Shown: in pieces, positions 42,411-49,593 of the stretch | Position numbering within the stretch: position 1 is the first letter of the stretch | Layout of the letters: the number at the start of each line of letters is the position of its first letter | Made by a program: the position numbers and the translations under genes | Assembly: GCA_010672965.1 (NCBI GenBank) | Contig: JAAHFN010000007.1 | Span: 1-64,000, forward strand | DNA length: 64,000 nucleotides | From: Oscillatoria sp. SIO1A7 | GTDB lineage: Bacteria > Cyanobacteriota > Cyanobacteriia > Cyanobacteriales > Laspinemataceae | Direction of reading: 5' to 3' | Notes under the pieces: model-generated | What the model was told of the DNA's origin: nothing | What the model saw: the letters and a program-made list of their open reading frames with translations, nothing else | The model's database searches: none

Positions 42411-42447
42411 AGCTAGTTTCTTTTTATGGGGCTAAACCTAGCTTTTT
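42411..42447 (+). terminator. AGCTAG hairpin with T-tract after peptide 1
   Basis: AGCTAGTTT pairs with AAACCTAGCT (one bulged base) and is followed by TTTTT. The same sequence, with left arm split by a MITE, follows peptide 2. Confidence 0.5.
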
Positions 42448-42640
42448 ACCTTGCCCATAACTTAGCTCCTGCATTTTTGCCATGCAGTGGCTGAGTTAGA
42501 GGGGTCATTTCATTTTTGCGAGATTTTGGTCTTTGTTTGTGTAGCCGCGCCGGTCGGATGTCAGGCGTATGCGTGCGAAATTGAAATGCTCCCTGAGTTA
42601 GAGTTAGATCTTATAAGTCGCGATTTTGCGAGAGGAAAAA

Positions 42641-42745
42641 ATGAAAAAAAATCCAATTAATTTTGAGGAATTGACGACACGCATTGGCGCGCCAGACGAT
42701 GACGCCAAGAATCATGAAGACGATACCAAGAAGCGCGGTAAGTAG
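42641..42745 (+). CDS. candidate RiPP precursor peptide 2
   Basis: A 34-residue peptide with ribosome site AGAGGA (42631-42636). The leader MKKNPINFEELTTRIGAP differs from peptide 1 at one residue. The C-terminal part is more acidic in its centre (DDDAKNHEDDTKKRGK) yet keeps the KNHxDxTKKRG pattern, and ends in Lys instead of Asn. Selection on the pattern is suggested because the DNA has diverged more than the protein in this part. Stand-alone small unit, strand-matched to the enzyme. Confidence 0.68.
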   Translation: MKKNPINFEELTTRIGAPDDDAKNHEDDTKKRGK

Positions 42746-42764
42746 AAAGCAATAGGGCTAGCTA

Positions 42765-42911
42765 TAGCGTTTCTCAAATAAGTGTAATAAAGAATTGGAC
42801 CCTAGAAACGTAGGGGCGACAGCATCCCTTCGACAATCTCGGGGCTCCTAACGGCAACTCTCATATTGGGATGCTTCGCCGGTGACACCTCACATCAATT
42901 TGAGAACTGCT
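42765..42911. mobile_element. TAGCGTTTCTC MITE, copy 7, in the peptide 2 terminator
   Basis: 147 bp, reverse orientation, ends TAGCGTTTCTCAAATAAG and TTTGAGAACTGCTA, TA duplications at 42763-42764 and 42912-42913. Removing it gives GGGCTAGCTAGTTGCTTGTT, matching the unit 1 sequence AGAGCTAGCTAGTTTCTTTT. Confidence 0.85.
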
Positions 42912-43003
42912 ATAGTTGCTTGTTATGGGGGCTAAACCTAGCTTTTAAATAGAGAAATGGCTCCCGTCCCTAAAGAAATTAATAATTTGTAACCAAAAAG
43001 CTC

Positions 43004-43032
43004 TTGACGGCAATTGCCTTGCTTGCTAAAGT
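43004..43032 (+). promoter_or_regulatory. sigma70-type promoter of peptide 3
   Basis: TTGACG at 43004-43009, 17-base spacer, TAAAGT at 43027-43032; start of transcription expected near 43040. The aligned unit 1 region has a poorer -35 (TCTATC) and TAAGAT, so peptide 3 may be the strongest expressed. Confidence 0.55.
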
Positions 43033-43045
43033 AGAGCTTGTAGAT

Positions 43046-43055
43046 CGCAATTGCG
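43046..43055. promoter_or_regulatory. palindrome CGCAATTGCG before peptide 3
   Basis: Second identical copy of the palindrome at 42270-42279, located downstream of the predicted -10, in the leader RNA. Confidence 0.45.
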
Positions 43056-43070
43056 CGAGAGGAACATCAA

Positions 43071-43148
43071 ATGAAAAAAGATCAAATTGATTTTGAGGAA
43101 TTGACTGCACGCATTGGCGCGCCATCGGACGAAAAAAAAATTTTTTAG
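43071..43148 (+). CDS. candidate RiPP precursor peptide 3 (short)
   Basis: A 25-residue peptide, ribosome site GAGAGGAA (43057-43064). The leader MKKDQIDFEELTARIGAP is conserved, but the C-terminal part is only SDEKKIF, ending in a run of A then T bases. The KKRG core pattern of peptides 1 and 2 is missing. Either a minimal core, or a frameshifted or truncated unit; the poly-A tract makes slippage or decay plausible. A second partial leader sequence follows at 43152-43187. Confidence 0.55.
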   Translation: MKKDQIDFEELTARIGAPSDEKKIF

Positions 43149-43151
43149 TAA

Positions 43152-43187
43152 TTGACCGGACGCATTGGCGCTCTAACGGACGGCTAG
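43152..43187 (+). pseudogene. degenerate fourth leader segment
   Basis: Twelve codons without a start read LTGRIGALTDG then TAG, matching the ELTARIGAPTD stretch of peptide 1 at both DNA and protein level. This looks like the remnant of a fourth peptide unit joined to unit 3 by deletion. Confidence 0.55.
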
Positions 43188-43238
43188 ACATAAGACAACA
43201 GCGCACTGTATAAATAAAACAGCAAATAAAATTGTTCG

Positions 43239-43321
43239 AGCTAGCTCGTTGTTTTTTCTAAGGAAGGCGATCGCGCGGGCAGTCAACCGGCGATCGCTCA
43301 ACTAAGAGCAACGAGCTAGCT
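43239..43321. repeat. 13-bp inverted repeat between peptide 3 and the enzyme
   Basis: AGCTAGCTCGTTG (43239-43251) and CAACGAGCTAGCT (43309-43321) are exact complements with a HIP1-rich loop. It corresponds to the AGCTAG hairpins of units 1 and 2 and could limit read-through into the enzyme gene. Confidence 0.6.
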
Positions 43322-43354
43322 GTTTGTTATAGGGCTTTCTGGGCTATCCAAAAA

Positions 43355-44482
43355 ATGGAGAAAAGGGAGATGGAATGGGTTAAGCCCCGCATCAAATTGT
43401 CCCATCATGTCATAGCCAATCCCCAAGGGGACATTTGTATTGGGGAAATTCCCGGGTTTAGTAAGGTAGTTAGAAACGCACCGGAGTGGTTTGTTTCTCT
43501 ATTGGAGCGCCTAGACGGTAGCCAGACCCTTGCCGATCTGGTCAAGGAAATCGAAGGGCTAGGCCATGAAGTAACTGCGGATGAAATTGTCGATACAATT
43601 CAAAGCCTAGGCCAATTCAATCTTTTGGAAGATGCCGCCGCAAAATCGACGCTCCTGTCGGCGGAAGAACTGGAGCGATACGATCGCCAAATTCTCCAAT
43701 TCTCTTTATTCGATAAAAAGGGCTGGCCTGGTTTTGCCTATCAAGAGCTACTCAAGAAAAGTAAAGTCCTGGTGCTAGGGGTTGGCGGCTGGGGAACTTG
43801 GGTCGCATTGCAACTAGCCTTGTTAGGGGTGGGAACCATAAGGCTCGTTGACGGAGACGAGGTAGAGCTATCCAATTTAAACCGGCAAGTCCTATATACC
43901 CGAGATTCAATTGGTAAAAGCAAAGTTCTGGCAGCCCGAGAAAAAATCGCAGAGCTAAATCCCCATGTCAATTGCGAGATATATAACGAATATGTCGGCT
44001 CGGAGCCCGAGCAAATGGAAAAGCTCTTAGATGGCGCGAGTCTGGCTATCTTGGCCTGGACGAATTTGGGCGCTTATCGGCGAGAGCCAGTTACGGAAAC
44101 TTTTCATCGAGTAGCTTTAAACAAAAAAATTGCGGTAATTGAGTTTGCGGCAGATCCGCTAGAGGTTATAGTCGGGCCAATTTACTTGAATAATGACTCT
44201 CATCCATCCTATTTCCAGTGCCAGCCAAAACTGAGAAGCTTATTCTATAGCGCCGACGAGCAAACCAAAAGTTTTCAAGAGGCAGAGATTGGCAGCGACT
44301 ATAGAGATGGAAATAGAATTATTGAGAGATGGCACAGTAGTCCTCCCTTGTCCATTGCCTCGGGAATGGTAGCAGACCAAGTAACCAAGGTTCTGACGGG
44401 TTATGACGACCCAGCTTTGGTAGGCAAAAGGTTTAGACTTTCGTTGCGAGATTTCCAAAGCAGAATCGAAAATTTGTATTAG
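43355..44482 (+). CDS. RRE-ThiF fusion (E1-like) peptide-modifying enzyme
   Basis: 375 residues. Residues about 1-95 resemble a PqqD-like RiPP recognition element: beta strands (IKLSHHVIANPQGDICIGE) and helices ending DEIVDTIQSLGQFNLLED. From 108 a ThiF/MoeB/E1 fold begins (ERYDRQILQFSLF); nucleotide loop GVGGWG at 142-147, DGDEVELSNLNRQ at 166-178 and Lys188/Lys190. E1-like enzymes adenylate carboxylates; with a peptide recognition domain they modify precursors, as in MccB (microcin C) and PaaA (pantocin A). Only three cysteines (27, 207, 289), so the zinc CxxC pairs of MoeB/ThiF are absent, and the usual acidic metal ligand segment reads LAWTN. The start could be 43355 or 43370 (GGGAG adjacent). 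The three peptides upstream are its likely substrates. Confidence 0.8.
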   Translation: MEKREMEWVKPRIKLSHHVIANPQGDICIGEIPGFSKVVRNAPEWFVSLLERLDGSQTLADLVKEIEGLGHEVTADEIVDTIQSLGQFNLLEDAAAKSTLLSAEELERYDRQILQFSLFDKKGWPGFAYQELLKKSKVLVLGVGGWGTWVALQLALLGVGTIRLVDGDEVELSNLNRQVLYTRDSIGKSKVLAAREKIAELNPHVNCEIYNEYVGSEPEQMEKLLDGASLAILAWTNLGAYRREPVTETFHRVALNKKIAVIEFAADPLEVIVGPIYLNNDSHPSYFQCQPKLRSLFYSADEQTKSFQEAEIGSDYRDGNRIIERWHSSPPLSIASGMVADQVTKVLTGYDDPALVGKRFRLSLRDFQSRIENLY

Positions 44483-44493
44483 GCTTGGGGATA

Positions 44494-44631
44494 TAGCGTT
44501 TCTCAAATAAGTGTAATAAACGATCGGGTAGGGGCGACAGCATCCCCCTTGACTGTCTGGGCTGTAGAACGAGAGTTCTCGTATTGGGATGCAACGCCTG
44601 TGGCATCTCACATCAAGAGCGAGAAACGCTA
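44494..44631. mobile_element. TAGCGTTTCTC MITE, copy 8
   Basis: 138 bp, ends TAGCGTTTCTCAAATAAG and GAGCGAGAAACGCTA, TA duplications at 44492-44493 and 44632-44633. Lies directly after the RRE-ThiF stop and before the convergent DUF2808 gene. Confidence 0.8.
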
Positions 44632-44662
44632 TAGCGCCGCGATGGGTCAAACAGAATTATTA

Positions 44663-45496
44663 CTACCAAATCCGATCGCCGTAACCATAGAAATGGAAGC
44701 GGCCAAAACCGAGGAATTGGCCGTGAGACTTTTCTCCCGGGGGAAAAGCGGTAACGCCGAATTGGTAAATGCCGCCGGATTTGGGATTGCGTCTGGGGTA
44801 CAGGGCAATAGTGACGGTTTTGCCCGGGGGAACTGGGGGAGAAAAGGCGATCGCAACGCTACGGTTTTGGCGATCGCTCTTAACTTCTGCTAAATTGAAC
44901 TCCGCCCCTTTTTCCCCATAAGTTCCTTCAAAAGCTTCGGTATCTTCAAGCTTCAAGCGGACGTATTCTATACCGTCATGCTGATTTATCGTTATTCGTT
45001 GCAGGGGTTCCCCGGCATTCTCCGGCAATCTGACCGTAAAATAATAAGTCGCTCCCCAGACATAAGCAGTATTTTGCGTCGTCACTGCTTCCAGCAAGCG
45101 AGGGGGTTGCTCGAAATAAACCGTGCCATCCCGGAGCTGAATAGCTACAGCATTACGCATTAAGGTAGTAGGGGCGATTCGCGAATCGCCCCTACTAATA
45201 TCAAATCCGGTAAAATACCCACAAAAAAATTTGTAGTCTCCCGTAGGACGGGCGTCCCGCCTGTCCGAAGCGCCTGGTATGGACAGGCGGGACGCCCGTC
45301 CTACGGAAAGGCTTTTTTTAGGGCGATTAACCGGATTTGATATAACCCCTTGTCCTAAGCCGTCTTTGTAGTGCAACACAGCCGACTGAGATGAAACCGA
45401 CTGACAGACAACTGACTGACAGAAAATCGATGCTGCCAGACTCGCGGCCAAATATTTCCAGGATTTCCAGATAAAAAGACTATTCACGACTTTCAT
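44663..45496 (-). CDS. exported DUF2808 protein with in-frame repeat insertion
   Basis: A 277-residue protein. N-terminal hydrophobic segment (YLAASLAASIFCQSVVCQSV) is a likely signal peptide. The DUF2808 domain occupies the C-terminal about 165 residues: AIQLRDGTVYFEQPPRLLEA, YVWGATYYFTVRLPENAGEP, PVPPGKTVTIALYPRRNP and FGVTAFPPGEKSHGQFLGFG. Between the two, about 59 codons (45168-45344) are repeat sequence kept in frame: a GATTCGCGAATC palindrome and an ATATCAAATCCGG element. DUF2808 proteins are cyanobacterial, periplasmic and of unknown role. The start overlaps the upstream serine hydrolase stop by 17 bases, so translation is coupled. Confidence 0.8.
   Translation of the reverse strand: MKVVNSLFIWKSWKYLAASLAASIFCQSVVCQSVSSQSAVLHYKDGLGQGVISNPVNRPKKSLSVGRASRLSIPGASDRRDARPTGDYKFFCGYFTGFDISRGDSRIAPTTLMRNAVAIQLRDGTVYFEQPPRLLEAVTTQNTAYVWGATYYFTVRLPENAGEPLQRITINQHDGIEYVRLKLEDTEAFEGTYGEKGAEFNLAEVKSDRQNRSVAIAFSPPVPPGKTVTIALYPRRNPKSGGIYQFGVTAFPPGEKSHGQFLGFGRFHFYGYGDRIW
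45198..45344. repeat. ATATCAAATCCGG-shell repeat, copy 3, inside DUF2808 gene
   Basis: ATATCAAATCCGGTAAAATA to TAACCGGATTTGATAT with a core of GTAGGACGGGCGTCCCGCCT and its complement, 147 bp, exactly 49 codons. Joined on its left to a separate palindrome GTAGGGGCGATTCGCGAATC (45168-45195). Confidence 0.8.
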
Positions 45497-46964
45497 TCAA
45501 AAACTGGTAAGCGGTGCGAGAAACCTCGCGAATCAATTCCTCGGCATAGGGGTCGTTGTGGGGACGCTTGACGATCGCCGCTATAAGATAGCGCTTGCCG
45601 TTGGGCATATCCACAATTCCCGCATCGGCAATAGCAGTGCCGATATCGCCAGTTTTATGAGCAATAGTAGCACCGGCTTCCAAACCTTGGGGCAGCAAAC
45701 TATTATTCTTTATTGATTGCATAATATCCAAAGCGCGATCGCGACTTCTAAGAGACAGCAAATCCCCCTGATTCAGCATTGCCATCAAGTGAACTAAATC
45801 CCTAGGACTGGTGGTATTTGTCCCTTCCAAATCCGGCAAAAGGTTGCTAATTTGCGTCACCGTCAAGCCCCAAGACTTAAAGCGATGATTCAACTCAGCC
45901 TTACCGCCCAAGCGTTCTATCAGCATATTCGTCGCCGTATTGTCGCTGATAGCAATCATCTTAGTTGCCACCTCTAGCGCCGCATACTCAGTACCTGCCG
46001 ATTCGTACTGCATATTGCCAGAGCCCCCAGCAATATGCTTGCTCTCCATCGTCAGCGTTTCATCGAGGCGAATTTTGCCAGCATCAACATCTTGGAAAAA
46101 GGCAATGAGAATAGGTAGCTTAATCGTGCTAGCAGCGGAAAAAGCAAGAGTGCCATTCCAGTCAACGTAGCTACCGTTATCCAGATCGACCAAAAAAACC
46201 CCCGGACCCAGATATGAATTGTTAGAAGTTAAACCTTGAAATTTGGCTTTTAGCTCGGTTATTTCTTGACCTAGCTGCAAAACAGTAGGTACTCCCAGTC
46301 GGAAAGGCTGTTTTCCAGAACTCTCCTGTTGCTCCTCTATTTGGCTGCTTGATTTTTCCATCAAGCTAACGCCAGATTGGCTAGCCGGATTCCAAACCGA
46401 TAAAAACGTTCCTGTCAAGGCGCTCAGGCCAACCCCAAAAATCAGCATCCGGGCAGCATAGAGCAGGGGCGATATAGAACGAAGGCGTTTTGTCCCACGT
46501 CTATTTTTTCTTGGGTTTCTCGAACGGGATGGAGTGGAAGCTGAGTTTTTGGGGCGAGAAGCATTAGGAGGCGTGGCAAGCATATTATTTCCCGATTTAG
46601 TTCGGCCATTCTCTCGACTAAAGGAGCGGTTGCGAGAGTTCCGTCCGGGCATGCTAGCGATTTGCTCTAGCCTCCCGGGGGAGCGATCGCCTTGGTCGCC
46701 GTCAACCGAGCCCCTCTGATTCGCGGACCCATTCAAGCTATCCGATATCCTTCTCCTACCGGGCTGTCGCGGAAATTGCTCTTCGGCGGGGCTCCCTTGG
46801 CCGCTCTGTCTTTTGGTAAACTGCTGAGGCGATCGCGCCCTAGTTCCCGAACGGCGATCGCTCGCAGCTCCATTTTTAGGAAAACGCAAACGCTTTGATC
46901 GATCCGGGTTTTGCCCGGAAGGCACTATCGACAAAAATGAACGAATGGGAGTCCGCTGAGCCAC
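45480..46964 (-). CDS. membrane-anchored class A beta-lactamase-fold serine hydrolase
   Basis: 494 residues. The first about 165 are highly basic and Ser/Pro/Gly-rich (SRNPRKNRRGTKRLRSISPL), followed by one transmembrane helix (MLIFGVGLSALTGTFLSV). The outer domain has the penicillin-recognising motifs SxxK (ASTIKLPILI, near residue 278), SDN (ISDNTATNMLIERLGG, near 336) and KTG (AHKTGDIGTAIADAG, near 436). Such cyanobacterial enzymes are PBP/beta-lactamase relatives acting on cell-wall peptides or beta-lactams. The glutamate of the omega loop is not obvious. The long basic cytoplasmic tail is unusual. It overlaps the DUF2808 start by 17 bases and is likely co-transcribed with it. Confidence 0.82.
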   Translation of the reverse strand: MAQRTPIRSFLSIVPSGQNPDRSKRLRFPKNGAASDRRSGTRARSPQQFTKRQSGQGSPAEEQFPRQPGRRRISDSLNGSANQRGSVDGDQGDRSPGRLEQIASMPGRNSRNRSFSRENGRTKSGNNMLATPPNASRPKNSASTPSRSRNPRKNRRGTKRLRSISPLLYAARMLIFGVGLSALTGTFLSVWNPASQSGVSLMEKSSSQIEEQQESSGKQPFRLGVPTVLQLGQEITELKAKFQGLTSNNSYLGPGVFLVDLDNGSYVDWNGTLAFSAASTIKLPILIAFFQDVDAGKIRLDETLTMESKHIAGGSGNMQYESAGTEYAALEVATKMIAISDNTATNMLIERLGGKAELNHRFKSWGLTVTQISNLLPDLEGTNTTSPRDLVHLMAMLNQGDLLSLRSRDRALDIMQSIKNNSLLPQGLEAGATIAHKTGDIGTAIADAGIVDMPNGKRYLIAAIVKRPHNDPYAEELIREVSRTAYQFLNESRE

Positions 46965-47531
46965 ACCTCACTCCTGGTAATTTTAAATTTTGAGTTTTAA
47001 GTTTTGAGTTTTGAGTTCTTACTTTGAGATTTTTAGCTTTATAGCACTACGGATTAAGATTAGAACAGTTAAAGAACGCTCTTTTCCTTAGACTGGCAAG
47101 ACTTTGACGCGCCAGGGTGACTGCCGTCTGCGGCTGCCGCAGGAGAATCGCCTGACTGCTTACTGCTATATATATATAGTTTTGTCCTCGTCTCAAAAGT
47201 CCCATTTCAAACTTAAAACTCAAAACTCTTTTCGACCCACGCATACCCTAGTGCAGCGCGGCAGAAATAATCAACAGCGCGATCCTTGTGGGTCAAAGCC
47301 AGGGTCCAAAGGCATTTTCAATTTTGAATGAGAGAATTTTGAATGAGAGCTAGAAGGCACTAGGTTTAATTTTTCAGATTTAAGTTTTTCCAATTAGCTT
47401 TATGGTTTTAAGTTTTAACTTTTAAGTTTTAACTTTCTATTCCTCCCTTGTCACAAAAGTGCCATTTATAATTTAAACCTCAAAATAATTCACAAATGAC
47501 AACTTCCAACTTAAAACTTAAAACTCAAAAC
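46965..47531. other. intergenic, AT-rich short repeats
   Basis: Rich in TTTTGAGTTTTAAG-type repeats (46985-47025, 47380-47440, 47505-47545) and a CAAGACTTTGACGC fragment shared with 9698-9713. No gene seen. Confidence 0.65.
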
Positions 47532-48308
47532 TTAAAACTCAAAACTCTCTGGCTCCAGAGTATCCCTAGCGGACACAGCCCATTCTACCTGGGATAAAAT
47601 CCCGCGCAGCATGGCCACTTCATCTGCTGATAGTCCAGAGCGGTTAAACAGTCGCCGGAATTTTTCCATCCTACTTTTTGCTGTATGGGGATAAAGATAG
47701 CCAATTTTCAGCAGCACTGCCTCCAATTGCCGGTAATATCCCTCGATTAGCTCTAACGGGGCAGATGGTCCTAAACTTACAGGGGGGGAAATTAGTCGCT
47801 CCGAGAGGTCGCGGGGCTCATTTAAACTGCTCTGAAACAATTCGTAACAGCAAATCGCCACTGCCTGAGCCAGATTTAGGGAGGGATAGGCATCGCTAGA
47901 AGGAATGCGGACGAATCGTCGAGCATAGTTTAGTTCCTCATTGCTCAAGCCACGGTCTTCTGGACCAAAAATCAAAGCCGCTGGTGCTTCCAAAAGCCAG
48001 GGTAAAGCTTCGGAGGGATGCTCCAGAGCAGTTGGCAGGGAGCGGGAGCGAGCAGTAGTGGCGATCGCCCGTTCGCAAGGAGCTATAGCCTCGGCGAGCG
48101 TTTCCACAATAACTGCCTCTTCCAATATATCTCGGGCATGAACCGCCATCTTCCGGGCATCTTCTTCAAGAGGATCGCAATATGGATTCACCAGCACCAG
48201 TTTTCTGAGTCCCATATTTTTCATGGCTCGGGCTATAGAGCCTACATTGAGAGCCCCTGCTGGCTCTACCAAGACTATCCTCACTCTCGCTAATGCTATC
48301 TCATCCAT
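47532..48308 (-). CDS. trmJ: TrmJ-like tRNA 2'-O-methyltransferase (SPOUT)
   Basis: A 258-residue SPOUT methyltransferase. The knotted SAM site is defined by VEPAGALNVGSIARAMKNMG, LIFGPEDRGLSNEELNYARR and RIPSSDAYPSLNLAQAVAIC. A C-terminal helical extension (LRGILSQVEWAVSARDT) fits the TrmJ/LasT group that methylates the ribose of tRNA position 32. Key residues (Asn and Arg of motif 1, Gly-Pro-Glu of motif 2, Ser and Asn of motif 3) are present. Subgroup assignment is moderately certain. Confidence 0.85.
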   Translation of the reverse strand: MDEIALARVRIVLVEPAGALNVGSIARAMKNMGLRKLVLVNPYCDPLEEDARKMAVHARDILEEAVIVETLAEAIAPCERAIATTARSRSLPTALEHPSEALPWLLEAPAALIFGPEDRGLSNEELNYARRFVRIPSSDAYPSLNLAQAVAICCYELFQSSLNEPRDLSERLISPPVSLGPSAPLELIEGYYRQLEAVLLKIGYLYPHTAKSRMEKFRRLFNRSGLSADEVAMLRGILSQVEWAVSARDTLEPESFEF

Positions 48309-48660
48309 TTTTAGGTTTAGGGTTTAGGGTAGGGTGTTGACTCTGTAAGTAAATCGTTTTTGTGACCGACGGGGGGATCGAGCGCGGGAAAACCCAAAAC
48401 CTCTTGGGGATTCCAAGAAATAAATTACCCGCATTTCGTAGGACGGGCGGAGCGCCTGTCCTGGAGCTGGGACAGCCCAACGACCGGCTCAGGAGGACGC
48501 CCGTCCTACAGGAAGACGAGTGAGAAGTGTTTTATTTGAAAATCCCTTAACCGTAGGGCTTTCCGGGTCCCTAAAGTTCCCTACACCCACACCCCACACT
48601 CCACACCCGTTGGTTTGGGGTGTAGGGTGAAAGGTGCGTCGGAAACAAACAAGGAAAAAA
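48309..48660. other. intergenic with one palindromic repeat
   Basis: Holds the repeat at 48406-48548 and CCACACCC-type short repeats at 48580-48625. No gene. Confidence 0.6.
48406..48548. repeat. GGATTCCAAGAAATAAATTACC-shell repeat, copy 2
   Basis: GGGGATTCCAAGAAATAAAT to TTTTATTTGAAAATCCCTTA with a GTAGGACGGGCGGAGCGCCT core; longer than copy 1 by an extra GGACGCCCGTCCTAC arm. Confidence 0.7.
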
Positions 48661-49593
48661 ATGGAATCACAGGTGCAACCAAAATTAATCATTCACGGCG
48701 GGTCCGGTAGTTCCATCGAAAGTAAGGGCGGCCTTATAGCAGTGCGCCAATCGTTGCATAAGATAGTAGAAGAAGTTTACGAGATGCTCCTCCGAGGAGC
48801 GATCGCCTCGGAAGCCGTCGTCCGTGGCTGCACTCTGCTCGAAGACAATCCTCTTTTTAATGCTGGCACTGGTTCGGTACTGCAATCAGACGGCCAGATT
48901 CGCATGAGTGCCTCGTTGATGGATGGCGCAACCAATCGATTTAGCGGCGTTATCAATGCCTCGCGATTGAAAAACCCCATTGAGCTGGCAAAATTTTTAC
49001 AAAACTCTCCCGACCGGGTACTCTCGGATTATGGAGCGGCGGAACTTTTGCGAGAACTGAACGTACCTCCTTATAATCCCCTCACCGACAAGCGGTTGGA
49101 GGAATGGATAGAGGAACGCAAAGAGAATTTTACCAAAAAAATGGCTAATACCGTAGCAGAACCGGCCGGTTCTGGGACTATCGGGGTAGTAGCTTTAGAC
49201 AATCGAGGTGGCCTTGCTGTAGGCACTTCCACAGGAGGCAAGGGGTTTGAGCGCATCGGTCGCACCAGCGACTCGGCCATGCCCGCCGGAAATTATACCA
49301 ACGGGCTAGCGGCAGTAAGCTGCACCGGAATTGGAGAAGATATTATTGACGAGTGTCTGGCCGCACGAATAGTGGTACGAGTCAGCGATGGTTTTGACTT
49401 AAAGGGGGCCTTTGAGAAATCCTTTGCAGAGGCTGACGATCGCCAGCGGGATTTTGCGGCGATCGGCATTGATGCTACCGGCGCAATTGCCTGGGGAAAA
49501 ACCTGCGATTTGATTGTGGCAGCATTTCACGACGGTCAGCGCATAGGCGATAGTCTCGAAATCGGCCAAGGCACAAAGGTTTTTCTGGCCTAA
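48661..49593 (+). CDS. isoaspartyl peptidase / type 2 L-asparaginase
   Basis: From ATG 48661 (AAGGAAAAA upstream) 310 residues. Ntn-hydrolase that self-cleaves before a threonine: GSGTIGVVALDNRGG contains the nucleophilic Thr, with GGKGFERIGRTSDSAMPAGN and TNGLAAVSCTGIGEDIIDEC for substrate binding, and the N-terminal IIHGGSGSSIESKGG typical of the alpha subunit. It hydrolyses beta-aspartyl dipeptides and asparagine. Cytoplasmic; all key residues visible. Adjacent to, but probably unrelated to, the NACHT gene 163 bases on. Confidence 0.92.
   Translation: MESQVQPKLIIHGGSGSSIESKGGLIAVRQSLHKIVEEVYEMLLRGAIASEAVVRGCTLLEDNPLFNAGTGSVLQSDGQIRMSASLMDGATNRFSGVINASRLKNPIELAKFLQNSPDRVLSDYGAAELLRELNVPPYNPLTDKRLEEWIEERKENFTKKMANTVAEPAGSGTIGVVALDNRGGLAVGTSTGGKGFERIGRTSDSAMPAGNYTNGLAAVSCTGIGEDIIDECLAARIVVRVSDGFDLKGAFEKSFAEADDRQRDFAAIGIDATGAIAWGKTCDLIVAAFHDGQRIGDSLEIGQGTKVFLA

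Noticed and set aside
42241-44482. Classical microcin C (mcc) operon
   Set aside because: The precursors are 25-34 residues rather than seven-like, only one ends in Asn, and no MccC-type exporter or MccE/F immunity gene is adjacent. Only the RRE plus E1 logic is shared.
48018-48293. Plus-strand ORFs opposite the trmJ gene
   Set aside because: Shadow frames of a well-supported SPOUT methyltransferase.
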